Of a stretch of DNA of 23,496 bases, positions 1-7,190 are shown piece by piece. Every line of letters starts with the position of its first letter. The first letter of the stretch is position 1. The position numbers were made by a program, and so were the translations under genes. Source of the stretch: Collinsella sp. AF02-46-1 (GTDB lineage Bacteria > Actinomycetota > Coriobacteriia > Coriobacteriales > Coriobacteriaceae); assembly GCA_934876235.1 (NCBI GenBank), contig CAKXKM010000003.1, positions 15,620 to 39,115 of the forward strand. Reading direction: 5' to 3'. Under the pieces are notes generated by a model. It was not told the origin of the DNA. It did not search any database and saw nothing but the letters and a program-made list of their open reading frames with translations.

Positions 1-2
1 GT

Positions 3-980
3 CACGAGGACGTCGTCGCCTCGGTCGACTTCTCCGAGGTAGAGCTTGCAGACGAATTTACCGAGCCCCAGGTGGCCGTAACTCCCAACGGCCTTTTGCC
101 CATGGAGCCGCTGCCCATCGACGGGCGCCTGCGCAAGGCGGCTCTCCGTATGCCCGATGAGATCGAGGAGGCCAGCGGCTTTACTCTCTTTGGCCGCCGC
201 ATCAAATCGCTCATCTACACCACCGACGTCGCGGTCATCCGCAACTCCAATGCCGACGCCGTGTTTGCCGTCTACCCCTTCACACCGCAGCCCGCCATTA
301 CGCAGGCGCTGCTGACCGTTGCCGAGTGCCCGGTCTTTGTGGGCGTTGGCGGCGGCACCACCACCGGTAAGCGCTCCGTGCAGATGGCGGCCGTCTCCGA
401 GATGCAGGGCGCGGCAGGCTGCGTGGTCAACTCCCCCGCTACCGCCGAGATGGTCGAGCACATCACCAACATCGCCGACATCCCCGTCATCGCCACGGTC
501 GTACGTTGCGACGATGATGCGCATGCCAAAGTGCGCGCCGGAGCCAAGATCCTCAACATCGCCGCCGGCAAGAACACGCCGCAGGTCCTGCGTGAACTGC
601 GCGAGCACTATCCCAACCTACCGCTCATCGCACCGGGCGGCAAAACGCCCGAGAGCATCCGTGAGACCATCGCCGCCGGTGCCAACGCCATCATCTGGAC
701 GCCGCCTTCGGCCCAGCAGCTGCAGACCGACATGATGCAGCGCTATCGCAAGATGAAGGAAGACGCCACGCCTGTCATCTCGCACGACGATGTGCCCATT
801 ATCGACCAGGTCGCCGCCGCCGAAGTCAGCCAGGTCGAGAACATGAATCCCGACGTGCCGATCCCCGACGAAGTCATCGAACGCGTCGCTTCGATCCACG
901 ATCACATCGAGGAGCGTCGCGCCAACCGCGGACTCAAGCCCTCGCTGCACGGCTTCTTCTTCCGCGGAAAGAAGCATTAG
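3..980 (+). CDS. TIM-barrel (aldolase-like) protein, 5' end outside window
   Basis: The reading frame is open from the first bases of the window, so the true start lies upstream. The GTG at position 72 is internal and has no ribosome binding site. The visible part is about 325 residues. Its centre has alternating beta and alpha segments with glycine-rich turns, such as VFVGVGGGTTTGKRS, and later ILNIAAGKNT and LIAPGGKTPES. This is the layout of a (beta/alpha)8 barrel of the KDPG-aldolase or phosphate-binding type. The run ending in APGGKTPES resembles the phosphate-binding loop of such barrels. I cannot name a substrate. Similar proteins in Gram-positive genomes are often labelled only hydrolase or beta/alpha barrel protein. 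The C-terminus is charged and ends in RGKKH. A strong terminator follows 12 bases after the stop, so this is the last gene of its transcript. Confidence 0.6.
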   Translation, partial: HEDVVASVDFSEVELADEFTEPQVAVTPNGLLPMEPLPIDGRLRKAALRMPDEIEEASGFTLFGRRIKSLIYTTDVAVIRNSNADAVFAVYPFTPQPAITQALLTVAECPVFVGVGGGTTTGKRSVQMAAVSEMQGAAGCVVNSPATAEMVEHITNIADIPVIATVVRCDDDAHAKVRAGAKILNIAAGKNTPQVLRELREHYPNLPLIAPGGKTPESIRETIAAGANAIIWTPPSAQQLQTDMMQRYRKMKEDATPVISHDDVPIIDQVAAAEVSQVENMNPDVPIPDEVIERVASIHDHIEERRANRGLKPSLHGFFFRGKKH

Positions 981-992
981 CAGAAATAGCTA

Positions 993-1030
993 GGCCCGCC
1001 TCACCAACGTGAGGCGGGCCGTTTTCGTTT
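993..1030 (+). terminator. Intrinsic terminator after the TIM-barrel gene
   Basis: A perfect 12-bp GC-rich stem (993-1004 with 1009-1020) has a CAAC loop and is followed by GTTTTCGTTT. The T-rich tail is only on the plus strand, so it ends the rightward gene and lies between two convergent genes. Confidence 0.9.
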
Positions 1031-1061
1031 GAGCAATCATGCAGCGACGTGATGGGGCAAA

Positions 1062-1952
1062 TTAATCCACGCGCTTGTCGCCCATAAAGAAGACGGCCAC
1101 CGTGCCAGGGCCGGTATGCGAGCCAATCAGAGCACCGATGCTATTGATCTCAATCTTGCCTTTGAGCTGCGGAACCTGTTCCTCTATCAGCGCCGCAACG
1201 GCCTCGGCGTCCTCGTGGCACGCCGAGTGCGACATGATGCACTTGCCCGAATAGTTCGCGCCGTCCTGCACATGCGCCATCACGGTCTTTGCCATCTCGG
1301 AGATCGCGCGCTTCTTGGTGCGAATCTTCTCACGCGGCGCCAGCTCACCTTCGCAATCGACCGTCATGAGCGGGCAAATCTTGAGCGCCGTGCCGATGAT
1401 CGCACTCGCGGCCGAAATGCGACCGCCGCGCAGGTAGCTCGACAGATCAGTCGAGAAGAACCAGTGGTGCAGGTTGAGTTTATGCTCTTCAATCCAAGCG
1501 GCCGTCTCGTCGAGCGAAGCGCCGCTATCGCGAACGTCGGCGGCACACTCCACCAGCAGGCCAAAGCCCGAAGACGCCGCAAGCGAATCGATGACGCGCA
1601 CCTTGCCGCCCTGGGGATAGCGATCCGCGAGCATCTGCGCCGCAACGCAGGCCGATCCATACGTGCCCGAAATACCCGACGACAACGCCAGGTGCAGCAC
1701 GTCTTTACCCTTGGCAACGAACGGCTCCCAAAACTCCTCGTACTCACCCACGCTCACCTGAGACGTCTTGGGCATGGCGCCCGCGGCAATCTGAGCAAAA
1801 AACTCGTCCGGCGTAATCGCCTGATACAGATCGTCCGTATAGACAACATCGTCGATCTCGTAATGAAAACACGCGACAGGGATATTGCGCGATTCAAAGA
1901 ACTCACGGGTTCGATCGGCGGCGGATTCACAGGTCAGGACAAAATCACTCAT
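1062..1952 (-). CDS. DegV family fatty-acid-binding protein
   Basis: This 296-residue protein has the usual DegV length. Family marks visible are PKTSQVS (residues 61-67), the ligand-carboxylate motif SSGISGTY (91-98), a DSLAASSGFG stretch in the middle and GSHTGPG near the C-terminus. DegV and FakB proteins bind a long-chain fatty acid between two lobes; FakB forms present it to the kinase FakA for phosphorylation. No fakA is in the window, so its use here is inferred. The start at 1952 is chosen over upstream in-frame codons, up to 2099, because AAGGAG lies seven bases before it and the ORF upstream has no family similarity. The gene is transcribed alone and is divergent from fbp. Confidence 0.92.
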   Translation of the reverse strand: MSDFVLTCESAADRTREFFESRNIPVACFHYEIDDVVYTDDLYQAITPDEFFAQIAAGAMPKTSQVSVGEYEEFWEPFVAKGKDVLHLALSSGISGTYGSACVAAQMLADRYPQGGKVRVIDSLAASSGFGLLVECAADVRDSGASLDETAAWIEEHKLNLHHWFFSTDLSSYLRGGRISAASAIIGTALKICPLMTVDCEGELAPREKIRTKKRAISEMAKTVMAHVQDGANYSGKCIMSHSACHEDAEAVAALIEEQVPQLKGKIEINSIGALIGSHTGPGTVAVFFMGDKRVD

Positions 1953-1977
1953 ATGAGGCTCCTTACTCATTGCTGCG

Positions 1978-1990
1978 CAAATTATCTCAC
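1978..1990 (-). promoter_or_regulatory. Possible extended -10 promoter of degV
   Basis: On the minus strand TGAGATAAT, an extended -10 form with GATAAT at 1986-1981, lies about 29 bases before the degV start. No good -35 box is seen at 17 bases. The rest of the divergent gap (about 2000-2210) shows no gene; it is AT-richer than its surroundings, as expected for a promoter region. Confidence 0.35.
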
Positions 1991-2214
1991 AGCAAGCGTG
2001 AATACGGTACAAATGTCCACTATTTACCAAATTGAACCAAAGGTAGTGAACATCTTTACCGTCATCATCTCTATCGATCCCGGAGGTATGCGCCTGCAAA
2101 AAACGACCCTACGTCTCCATTCAACCGCCATATCTACCTCAACTAAATCGATTTACCAAACCGTTCGACCAACAATTCGACCTCCCATCCCCAATCGAAA
2201 CAAAAGCGGCGCAT

Positions 2215-2244
2215 ACTGATAAACGTTTGACGCTGTTTATCAGT
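2215..2244 (+). promoter_or_regulatory. Perfect palindrome upstream of fbp (operator or attenuator)
   Basis: ACTGATAAAC at 2215-2224 is exactly inverted at 2235-2244 around a 10-base spacer, and TTTT follows. It ends 27 bases before the fbp start codon. A -35-like TTGACG lies in the spacer (2227-2232). It could be a repressor operator over the promoter or a weak hairpin terminator in the leader; the sequence alone does not decide. Confidence 0.55.
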
Positions 2245-2271
2245 TTTACTAACCACATCGGAAGGTGCTTC

Positions 2272-4188
2272 ATGGTCGCATTCGATCGCAATCCGCAAGA
2301 CTTCAAGTATCTGCGCCTGCTGTCGAGACAGTTCCCCACCGAGCAATCCGCGTTTACCGAGATCATCAATCTCTCGGCCATTCTCAACCTGCCAAAGGGC
2401 ACCGAGCATTTTATGAGCGACGTGCATGGCGAGTACGAAGCCTTTATGCACATCCTCAACAACTGCTCGGGCGTCGTGCGCGAGCATGTCGACGAGATTT
2501 TTGGCGACACGCTCTCCTTTGACGAAAAGGGCGAGCTGTGCACGCTCATCTACTATCCGCGCGAGAAGATCGATCTTGTCCGCAGCCGGCACGAGGACTC
2601 ACCCACCTGGTACAAGACGATGCTTGACCAGCTCATCATGGTCGCCCGCTCGCTTTCGAGCCGCTATACGCGCTCCAAGGTGCGTAAGGCCATCCCACGC
2701 GATTACGCCTACATCATCGACGAGCTGCTGCACACGCATCCGGACGAGAACAACTATCGCGTGCGCTATCACGAGCGCATCGTGGAGTCCATTCTGGAGA
2801 CCGCCAGCGCCGACGACTTTATCGAGTCGCTTGCCTCGCTCATCAAGCGCCTCGCCGTCGACCACCTGCACCTGGTGGGCGACATCTTCGACCGCGGCGG
2901 CGGCGCGGCCAAGATTATGGACCGCCTGCTCACCTACCATTCGCTCGACATCCAGTGGGGCAACCACGACCTGCTGTGGATGGGCGCCGCTGCCGGCGAG
3001 CCCGCCTGCATCGCCACGGTGTTGCGCAACAACCTGCGCTACGACAACTACGAGATCCTCGAGAACGACTACGGCATCTCGCTGCGTGAGCTTGTCGCCT
3101 TCGCCGACGCCACCTATACCACCGGCGAGTCCATCACCCCGCTGATCAAGGCCATCAACGTGCTGCTCTTTAAGCTCGAGGGCCAGATTATCCAGCGCCA
3201 TCCCGAGTTCGACATGACCGACCGTCTGTTACTCGACAAGATCGATCACGACACCGGCACGGTCACGCTCGCCGACGGCAGCGCGTGGCCGCTCACGACC
3301 AACGATTTCCCCACCGTCGACCCGGCGGACCCCTATACGCTCACGCCCCAGGAGCAGCACATCATCGACAAGCTCGTGTCCGAGTTTGTCACCGCCGATC
3401 ACCTGCATCGCCATATCGATTTCCTCTATACCCACGGCTCCATGTACAAGGTCGCCAACGGCAACCTGCTGTTCCATGGCTGCGTGCCGCTCAACGAAGA
3501 CGGCACCTTTAGCAGCATGAACTGCCTGGGCACCTGGCACGCTGGCCGCGATTATCTCGATTTTTGCGACCACATCGCCCGCCGTGCCTGGCGCGTGGGC
3601 GACCGCGACGCCCTCGACTGGATGTGGTACCTGTGGATTGGCTTTAACTCACCCGCCAGCGGACGCCTGGTGCGTACCTTTGAGCGCGCCTATATCGCCG
3701 ATAAGAGCACGTGGGTCGAGCCGATGGACCCGTACTTTACACTTACCAAGTCGCCCTCGGTCTGCGACGACATCATGCGCGAGTTTGGCGTCGCGCCCAT
3801 GGCATGTTCACCGACCGGTCACATCATCAACGGCCACACGCCCGTTAAAACCACCAAGGGCGAGCAGCCCATCCGCGCCAACGGTAAGCTGCTGGTCATC
3901 GACGGCGGTTTCTGTCGCGCCTACCACCCCAAAACGGGCATCGCCGGCTATACGCTCATCTCGAGCTCGCGCGGCTGCCGTCTCAAGTCGCACCGGGCCT
4001 TTACGACGGTTGCCGAGGCACTCACACGCAACGTGGACATCGAAAGCGAGACCAACCGCTTTGACGAGGCCGACCGTCGCCGCATGGTGAGCGACACCGA
4101 TTCCGGAGCCAAGATTCGCAGCCAGATCCAAGACCTGCGCCAGCTGCTCGATGCATATAGAAACGGTGCTATCGAGGAGCGCGCCTAG
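2272..4188 (+). CDS. fbp: Fructose-1,6-bisphosphatase, class III
   Basis: The 638-residue product matches the length of the class III (Firmicutes-type) FBPase. It hydrolyses fructose-1,6-bisphosphate to fructose-6-phosphate, the gluconeogenic step. It belongs to the calcineurin-like metallophosphatases, and the metal-binding motifs are all visible: SDVHGE (residues 49-54), VGDIFDRG (202-209), GNHD (230-233) and NGHTPV (520-525). Start 2272 is preferred to the in-frame 2227 codon because GGAAGG lies six bases upstream and homologues begin near this point. A perfect palindrome sits just upstream. The two GtrA genes follow on the same strand, the first 78 bases after the stop. Confidence 0.96.
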   Translation: MVAFDRNPQDFKYLRLLSRQFPTEQSAFTEIINLSAILNLPKGTEHFMSDVHGEYEAFMHILNNCSGVVREHVDEIFGDTLSFDEKGELCTLIYYPREKIDLVRSRHEDSPTWYKTMLDQLIMVARSLSSRYTRSKVRKAIPRDYAYIIDELLHTHPDENNYRVRYHERIVESILETASADDFIESLASLIKRLAVDHLHLVGDIFDRGGGAAKIMDRLLTYHSLDIQWGNHDLLWMGAAAGEPACIATVLRNNLRYDNYEILENDYGISLRELVAFADATYTTGESITPLIKAINVLLFKLEGQIIQRHPEFDMTDRLLLDKIDHDTGTVTLADGSAWPLTTNDFPTVDPADPYTLTPQEQHIIDKLVSEFVTADHLHRHIDFLYTHGSMYKVANGNLLFHGCVPLNEDGTFSSMNCLGTWHAGRDYLDFCDHIARRAWRVGDRDALDWMWYLWIGFNSPASGRLVRTFERAYIADKSTWVEPMDPYFTLTKSPSVCDDIMREFGVAPMACSPTGHIINGHTPVKTTKGEQPIRANGKLLVIDGGFCRAYHPKTGIAGYTLISSSRGCRLKSHRAFTTVAEALTRNVDIESETNRFDEADRRRMVSDTDSGAKIRSQIQDLRQLLDAYRNGAIEERA

Positions 4189-4266
4189 CCCCGCCTGCGG
4201 GGATTGGCTAAACTTGCTGAGTTTGTCATCCCCACGGCGCTGCGGCGCCACCTTAAGGCAGGTTCC

Positions 4267-4662
4267 ATGCAAAAGCTCCTCGCGCAGATCATGAAGTTTG
4301 GCGTCGTCGGCGTCATTGCCACCGTCATCGACTTTGGCATCATGAATCTGCTCCACTACGGTCTGGGCCTCAATATCCTGATCGCCAACACCAGCGGCTT
4401 TATCGTCTCCCTTATCTTTAACTACGTCGCGAGCATGAAGTACGTGTTTGCACACAAGGAGGGCATGAGCCGCCGCCGCGAGTTCATCATCTTTGTCGTG
4501 TTGTCCGTTATTGGCTTGGCGCTCAACGACGGCATCGTGCTGGCCCTCAACGCCGGCCTGGGGCTCGAGGCCAATATCGCCAAGATTTGTGCCACCGCGC
4601 TTGTCATGGTCTACAACTTTGTGACCCGAAAGATTTTCCTGGAGGGCGACGAGACCAAGTAG
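4267..4662 (+). CDS. GtrA-like family membrane protein (copy 1)
   Basis: This small integral membrane protein (131 residues) has about four hydrophobic helices. The GtrA pattern is clear: MKFGVVGVIAT at the start of helix 1, NYVASMKYVF after helix 2, and VYNFVTRKIFL at the C-terminus. GtrA proteins are thought to help flip or present undecaprenyl-linked sugars during glycosylation of surface polymers. No glycosyltransferase partner is next to it here. An in-frame TTG at 4204 would add 21 residues, but ATG 4267 gives the normal family N-terminus. It may be co-transcribed with fbp; a small CCCCG/CGGGG hairpin without a T-tract lies between them. It is a clear paralogue of the next gene. Confidence 0.85.
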   Translation: MQKLLAQIMKFGVVGVIATVIDFGIMNLLHYGLGLNILIANTSGFIVSLIFNYVASMKYVFAHKEGMSRRREFIIFVVLSVIGLALNDGIVLALNAGLGLEANIAKICATALVMVYNFVTRKIFLEGDETK

Positions 4663-4883
4663 CTCGACTTTCCCGCACAGCTACGGGGACCCACGGATGA
4701 CGCGCGTCGAGCGCTGTGTTGTTCGTGAGCCTTGCTCGTTTACGGGAAGATTTGCAACGTTTGCGGATTACCTCTTGAATATTTGGCGAGTTCGTATAGT
4801 TCTTGCCAAAGACCTTACGTTTCCCATGCAAAAGCTCTAAAGTATCTCGTTGCTCGATTCATCAACGCATTGGATGTGATTAC

Positions 4884-5291
4884 GTGCGCAAGGCACTGGC
4901 ACAACCTCATACCAAGCAGTTCCTCAAGTTCGCTGTCGTAGGTCTTATCTCCTTTGGCATCGACTGGGGCATGCTCATTGCGCTCGTCGAGCTGTTCCAC
5001 CTCGACTTTTTGTTGAGCACCACGGTCTCGTTTATCACGTCCGTCGTGGTCAACTACTGGCTCAGCATGAAGTACGTGTTCGACCACCGCGAGGGAATGA
5101 GCCGCAAGCGCGAGTTCACGATCTTCACCATCCTGTCGGTGATCGGTTTGGGTCTCAACGACCTGTACATGTTTGTGGGCGTCACGTTTTTGAGCATCGG
5201 CTACCAGGCCATGAAGGCCATCGCCACGTTCTTGGTCACCTGGTACAACTACTTTAGCCGCCGCTTCTTCCTCGAGGGTGCGCAGTCGTAG
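4884..5291 (+). CDS. GtrA-like family membrane protein (copy 2)
   Basis: This paralogue of the preceding gene shares its features: FLKFAVVGL in helix 1, NYWLSMKYVFDHREGMSRKRE in the middle loop region and WYNYFSRRFFLEG at the end, with four predicted helices. The start is uncertain. GTG at 4884 gives 135 residues and an N-terminus like copy 1; TTG at 4803 would give 162 residues with an atypical extension. No clear ribosome binding site is seen for either. The 221-base gap before it has no gene but keeps a 14-base match to the start of copy 1 (see findings). A strong terminator follows, closing the fbp-gtrA region. Confidence 0.8.
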   Translation: MRKALAQPHTKQFLKFAVVGLISFGIDWGMLIALVELFHLDFLLSTTVSFITSVVVNYWLSMKYVFDHREGMSRKREFTIFTILSVIGLGLNDLYMFVGVTFLSIGYQAMKAIATFLVTWYNYFSRRFFLEGAQS

Positions 5292-5317
5292 TTTGTTCGA
5301 CATTTGCTTGAAGGTAT

Positions 5318-5356
5318 AACCGGTTGGAATTCTCGTTCCAACCGGTTTTTTGTTTG
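5318..5356 (+). terminator. Intrinsic terminator after the GtrA pair
   Basis: A perfect 12-bp stem (5318-5329 with 5336-5347) has a six-base loop and is followed by a run of T residues to 5351 and TTTG. Confidence 0.92.
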
Positions 5357-5406
5357 CAGAGCCTGCCAAAGAAGGCGTACGAGGCGAGAAACGGCGTCCC
5401 ATTCAC

Positions 5407-5448
5407 ATAAAAACGGGCGGCTCGGATGTTTGTCCGAACCGCCCGTTT
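5407..5448 (-). terminator. Intrinsic terminator of the B12-riboswitch operon
   Basis: A 16-bp stem with one mismatch pairs 5411-5426 with 5433-5448. On the minus strand it is followed by TTTTTATG. It lies 20 bases beyond the stop of the small DUF4430 gene and faces the terminator of the convergent GtrA genes. Confidence 0.88.
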
Positions 5449-5468
5449 GGCGTGTTATGTCGAGGCAT

Positions 5469-6362
5469 TTAGCCCGTTACGTAATACCAGACGACACTGT
5501 CGCCGTTGGATAGGACGTAGTTGCTGCACGCTGTGTTGGGCGCCACGCCGTTGACGGAGTACATCCAGCCACTCGTGCCGCCGTGCTCCTTCTCGGCCAA
5601 ACCGCCAATGGCGGCGACATACGTGCCGTACGACGAGCCATGCGCATTCACAGAAAGGCCCAGGGCGCACAGGGCATCGTAGGCAGTTGCGCCCTCGTTA
5701 AAGGTGAAGGTGCCACCAGAAGACACAGGATTGCCCACAGCGCTCGATGTGACCGAAACCGTCACTGTTACGTAGCTGGACTCCTGCGAGCCGCTCTGGC
5801 CGCCCGAGGAGGCGTTTCCACCATTAGAGGATGAGGCTCCATCAGACGACTGGCCACCGCCAGACGCATTGGAAGTATCACCGGCTCCCGTATTTTGGGC
5901 AGCGGATTTATCGCCAGACTTCTTGCCGTCCTGGTCCTCGGACTTCTTGTTATCCGAGTTCTTGTCCGATTCCTTGTTTGAAGACTCGGAATCGTCCTTG
6001 GACTTGGACTCATCAGAATGCTTGGACTCATCTTTTGCGTCATTCGATGACTTGGAATCCTTGGAACTGGCCTCGCCCGAAGTCGTAGTCGAGCCAGACA
6101 CCTTGGTGTCCTTGGTGACGACGCTCTCCCCCGTCACGGTCTGAATGATCCAGTCGATGGACCAGGCACCGCTCTCGGAAGGATGGACGAAACCCAGCGA
6201 GACGACGATCAGAATGGTGCACGCGGCAGTCAGGACGCCGAGGAACGTCTTGCGACGAGGGGCGGACGCCGCCGAAGCGGCGCCCTGTTGCTTTGCATCG
6301 TCAAGCTGGATAAACGAGGAATCTGGTTGCTTGGGGTCAGCGTCCTTGGATTTATTGGACAC
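5469..6362 (-). CDS. Membrane-anchored single-domain DUF4430 (transcobalamin C-terminal-like) protein
   Basis: The product is about 297 residues. A short cytoplasmic N-terminus is followed by one hydrophobic helix (about residues 40-60, FLGVLTAACTILIVVSLGFV), so it is probably a type II anchored surface protein. Residues 80-205 form a low-complexity Ser/Lys/Asp/Gly stalk. The last 95 residues form one DUF4430 domain, with GATAYDALCALG, GTSGWMYSVNG and GDSVVWYYV as the characteristic stretches. DUF4430 is classified as transcobalamin-like C-terminal. The gene starts directly after the stop of the upstream anchor fragment, so translational coupling is likely. GTG 6362 is preferred to GTG 6371 because AGGTGAGG precedes it. 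It lies in the transcript that begins at the cobalamin riboswitch, which supports a corrinoid-related role. That role is inference. Confidence 0.8.
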   Translation of the reverse strand: MSNKSKDADPKQPDSSFIQLDDAKQQGAASAASAPRRKTFLGVLTAACTILIVVSLGFVHPSESGAWSIDWIIQTVTGESVVTKDTKVSGSTTTSGEASSKDSKSSNDAKDESKHSDESKSKDDSESSNKESDKNSDNKKSEDQDGKKSGDKSAAQNTGAGDTSNASGGGQSSDGASSSNGGNASSGGQSGSQESSYVTVTVSVTSSAVGNPVSSGGTFTFNEGATAYDALCALGLSVNAHGSSYGTYVAAIGGLAEKEHGGTSGWMYSVNGVAPNTACSNYVLSNGDSVVWYYVTG

Positions 6363-6371
6363 AGCCCTCAC

Positions 6372-7190
6372 CTACCGACGTTTGGTGAACACGAACACGC
6401 CGACGATGGCGAGACCGATGACGCCGGCGGCAACGCCAACAATGGCGAGCGGGTTGGTGCCAGCCTCCTGCTCGGAGGCACTAGAGGACTTCTTAGCAGT
6501 GGTCGTGGAAGCAGCACCCGTATCGGACTTGGAATCGGACTTCTTGTCGGACTTGCTGTCCTTCTTGTCAGACTTCTTCTCGTCCTTCTTATCGGACTTA
6601 TCGGAGTCCTTCTTGTCGGACTTGTTGTCCTTGGTCTCGGTCTTGGTCGACACCGTCGTCTTGGTCGTCGGCTTATGACCCGGGGCGATAGCGCCGCCGG
6701 CCTGCTGGCCCTTCGTGCCGGAGCCAGAACCCGTGCCAGTGCCGGCACCAGCACCGGAACCGTTACCAGCGCCACCATTGCCGCCATTGGAGCCAGAGCC
6801 GCCATTGCCGCCAGGGTTAACAGCATTCTTGGTCCACTTGGCATACAGCGTCAGATCGGCCGTCACCGGCGTACTGAAGTCATACGCCTGCGTGCAAGCC
6901 TCATCGGTGAACCAACCGCCGAAAGTGTAGCCATCGCGCGTCGGATCGGCCGGCTTGACCAGCTTGCCGTCGGCCGTAGCCACAAACTTAGTGTCGCAAG
7001 CAGACCCGCCGTTGGAATTAAAGGCAACCGTCCAAGACTCAACAGCCCCGAGCTTGAACAGCATGCCCGAATCATTGATGTAGTAGAGGTTGCCAGAAGC
7101 ATCGGCAATGACCGGAGAGTCACAGTATTGGTAATGGCCGGCCGCATTATAAATCTGCGTCGCCGAGCGTATAGCGATACACGCCACCAC
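6372..7190 (-). CDS. C-terminal part of the frameshifted DUF4430/propeller surface protein (last blade, InlB repeat, stalk, anchor)
   Basis: This open frame (272 residues from its first GTG) overlaps the end of the upstream gene by 44 bases and has no ribosome binding site. Its first 40 residues contain CDSPVIADASGNLYYINDSG, which matches the upstream protein's propeller repeats (for example CSEPVIANGFVYIA). It therefore looks like the continuation of one protein in a shifted frame. Residues 52-120 are an InlB-B/Listeria-Bacteroides repeat (AFNSNGG, then DGYTFGGWFTD, then LYAKW). A Gly/Ser/Asn linker and a Lys/Ser/Asp stalk follow. The end is a hydrophobic helix (about 245-268) and KRR. No LPXTG sorting signal is seen; the residues before the helix are GTNPLA, so it is probably held by the helix itself. 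Confidence 0.8.
   Translation of the reverse strand: MVACIAIRSATQIYNAAGHYQYCDSPVIADASGNLYYINDSGMLFKLGAVESWTVAFNSNGGSACDTKFVATADGKLVKPADPTRDGYTFGGWFTDEACTQAYDFSTPVTADLTLYAKWTKNAVNPGGNGGSGSNGGNGGAGNGSGAGAGTGTGSGSGTKGQQAGGAIAPGHKPTTKTTVSTKTETKDNKSDKKDSDKSDKKDEKKSDKKDSKSDKKSDSKSDTGAASTTTAKKSSSASEQEAGTNPLAIVGVAAGVIGLAIVGVFVFTKRR
7147..7157 (-). other. Putative frameshift site joining the two parts of the large surface protein
   Basis: On the minus strand the upstream frame ends GAC GCA GAT TTA TAA. Removing one T from the TTT run (7153-7151) gives GAC GCA GAT TAT AAT GCG and joins the propeller smoothly to the downstream frame. The change lies in a homopolymer, so a sequencing error, a true mutation or recoding are all possible. 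Confidence 0.7.

Noticed and set aside
1116..2219. 367-codon plus-strand frame opposite degV
   Set aside because: Antisense of a clear DegV gene.
4775..4800. Promoter TTGAAT...TATAGT before GtrA copy 2
   Set aside because: The spacing is only 14 bases, too short for a normal promoter.
5770..6110. Repetitive-looking Ser/Asp/Lys coding stretch (also 6530-6660) as a tandem repeat or CRISPR
   Set aside because: It codes for flexible stalks with irregular codon patterns; there are no regular repeat and spacer units.
6372..6450. LPXTG sortase signal at the end of the large surface protein
   Set aside because: The residues before the C-terminal helix are GTNPLA; no LPXTG-like pattern is present.
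6863..7147. Restart at the TAATG overlap after the large frame
   Set aside because: That ATG opens a third frame with no similarity to either part of the protein.
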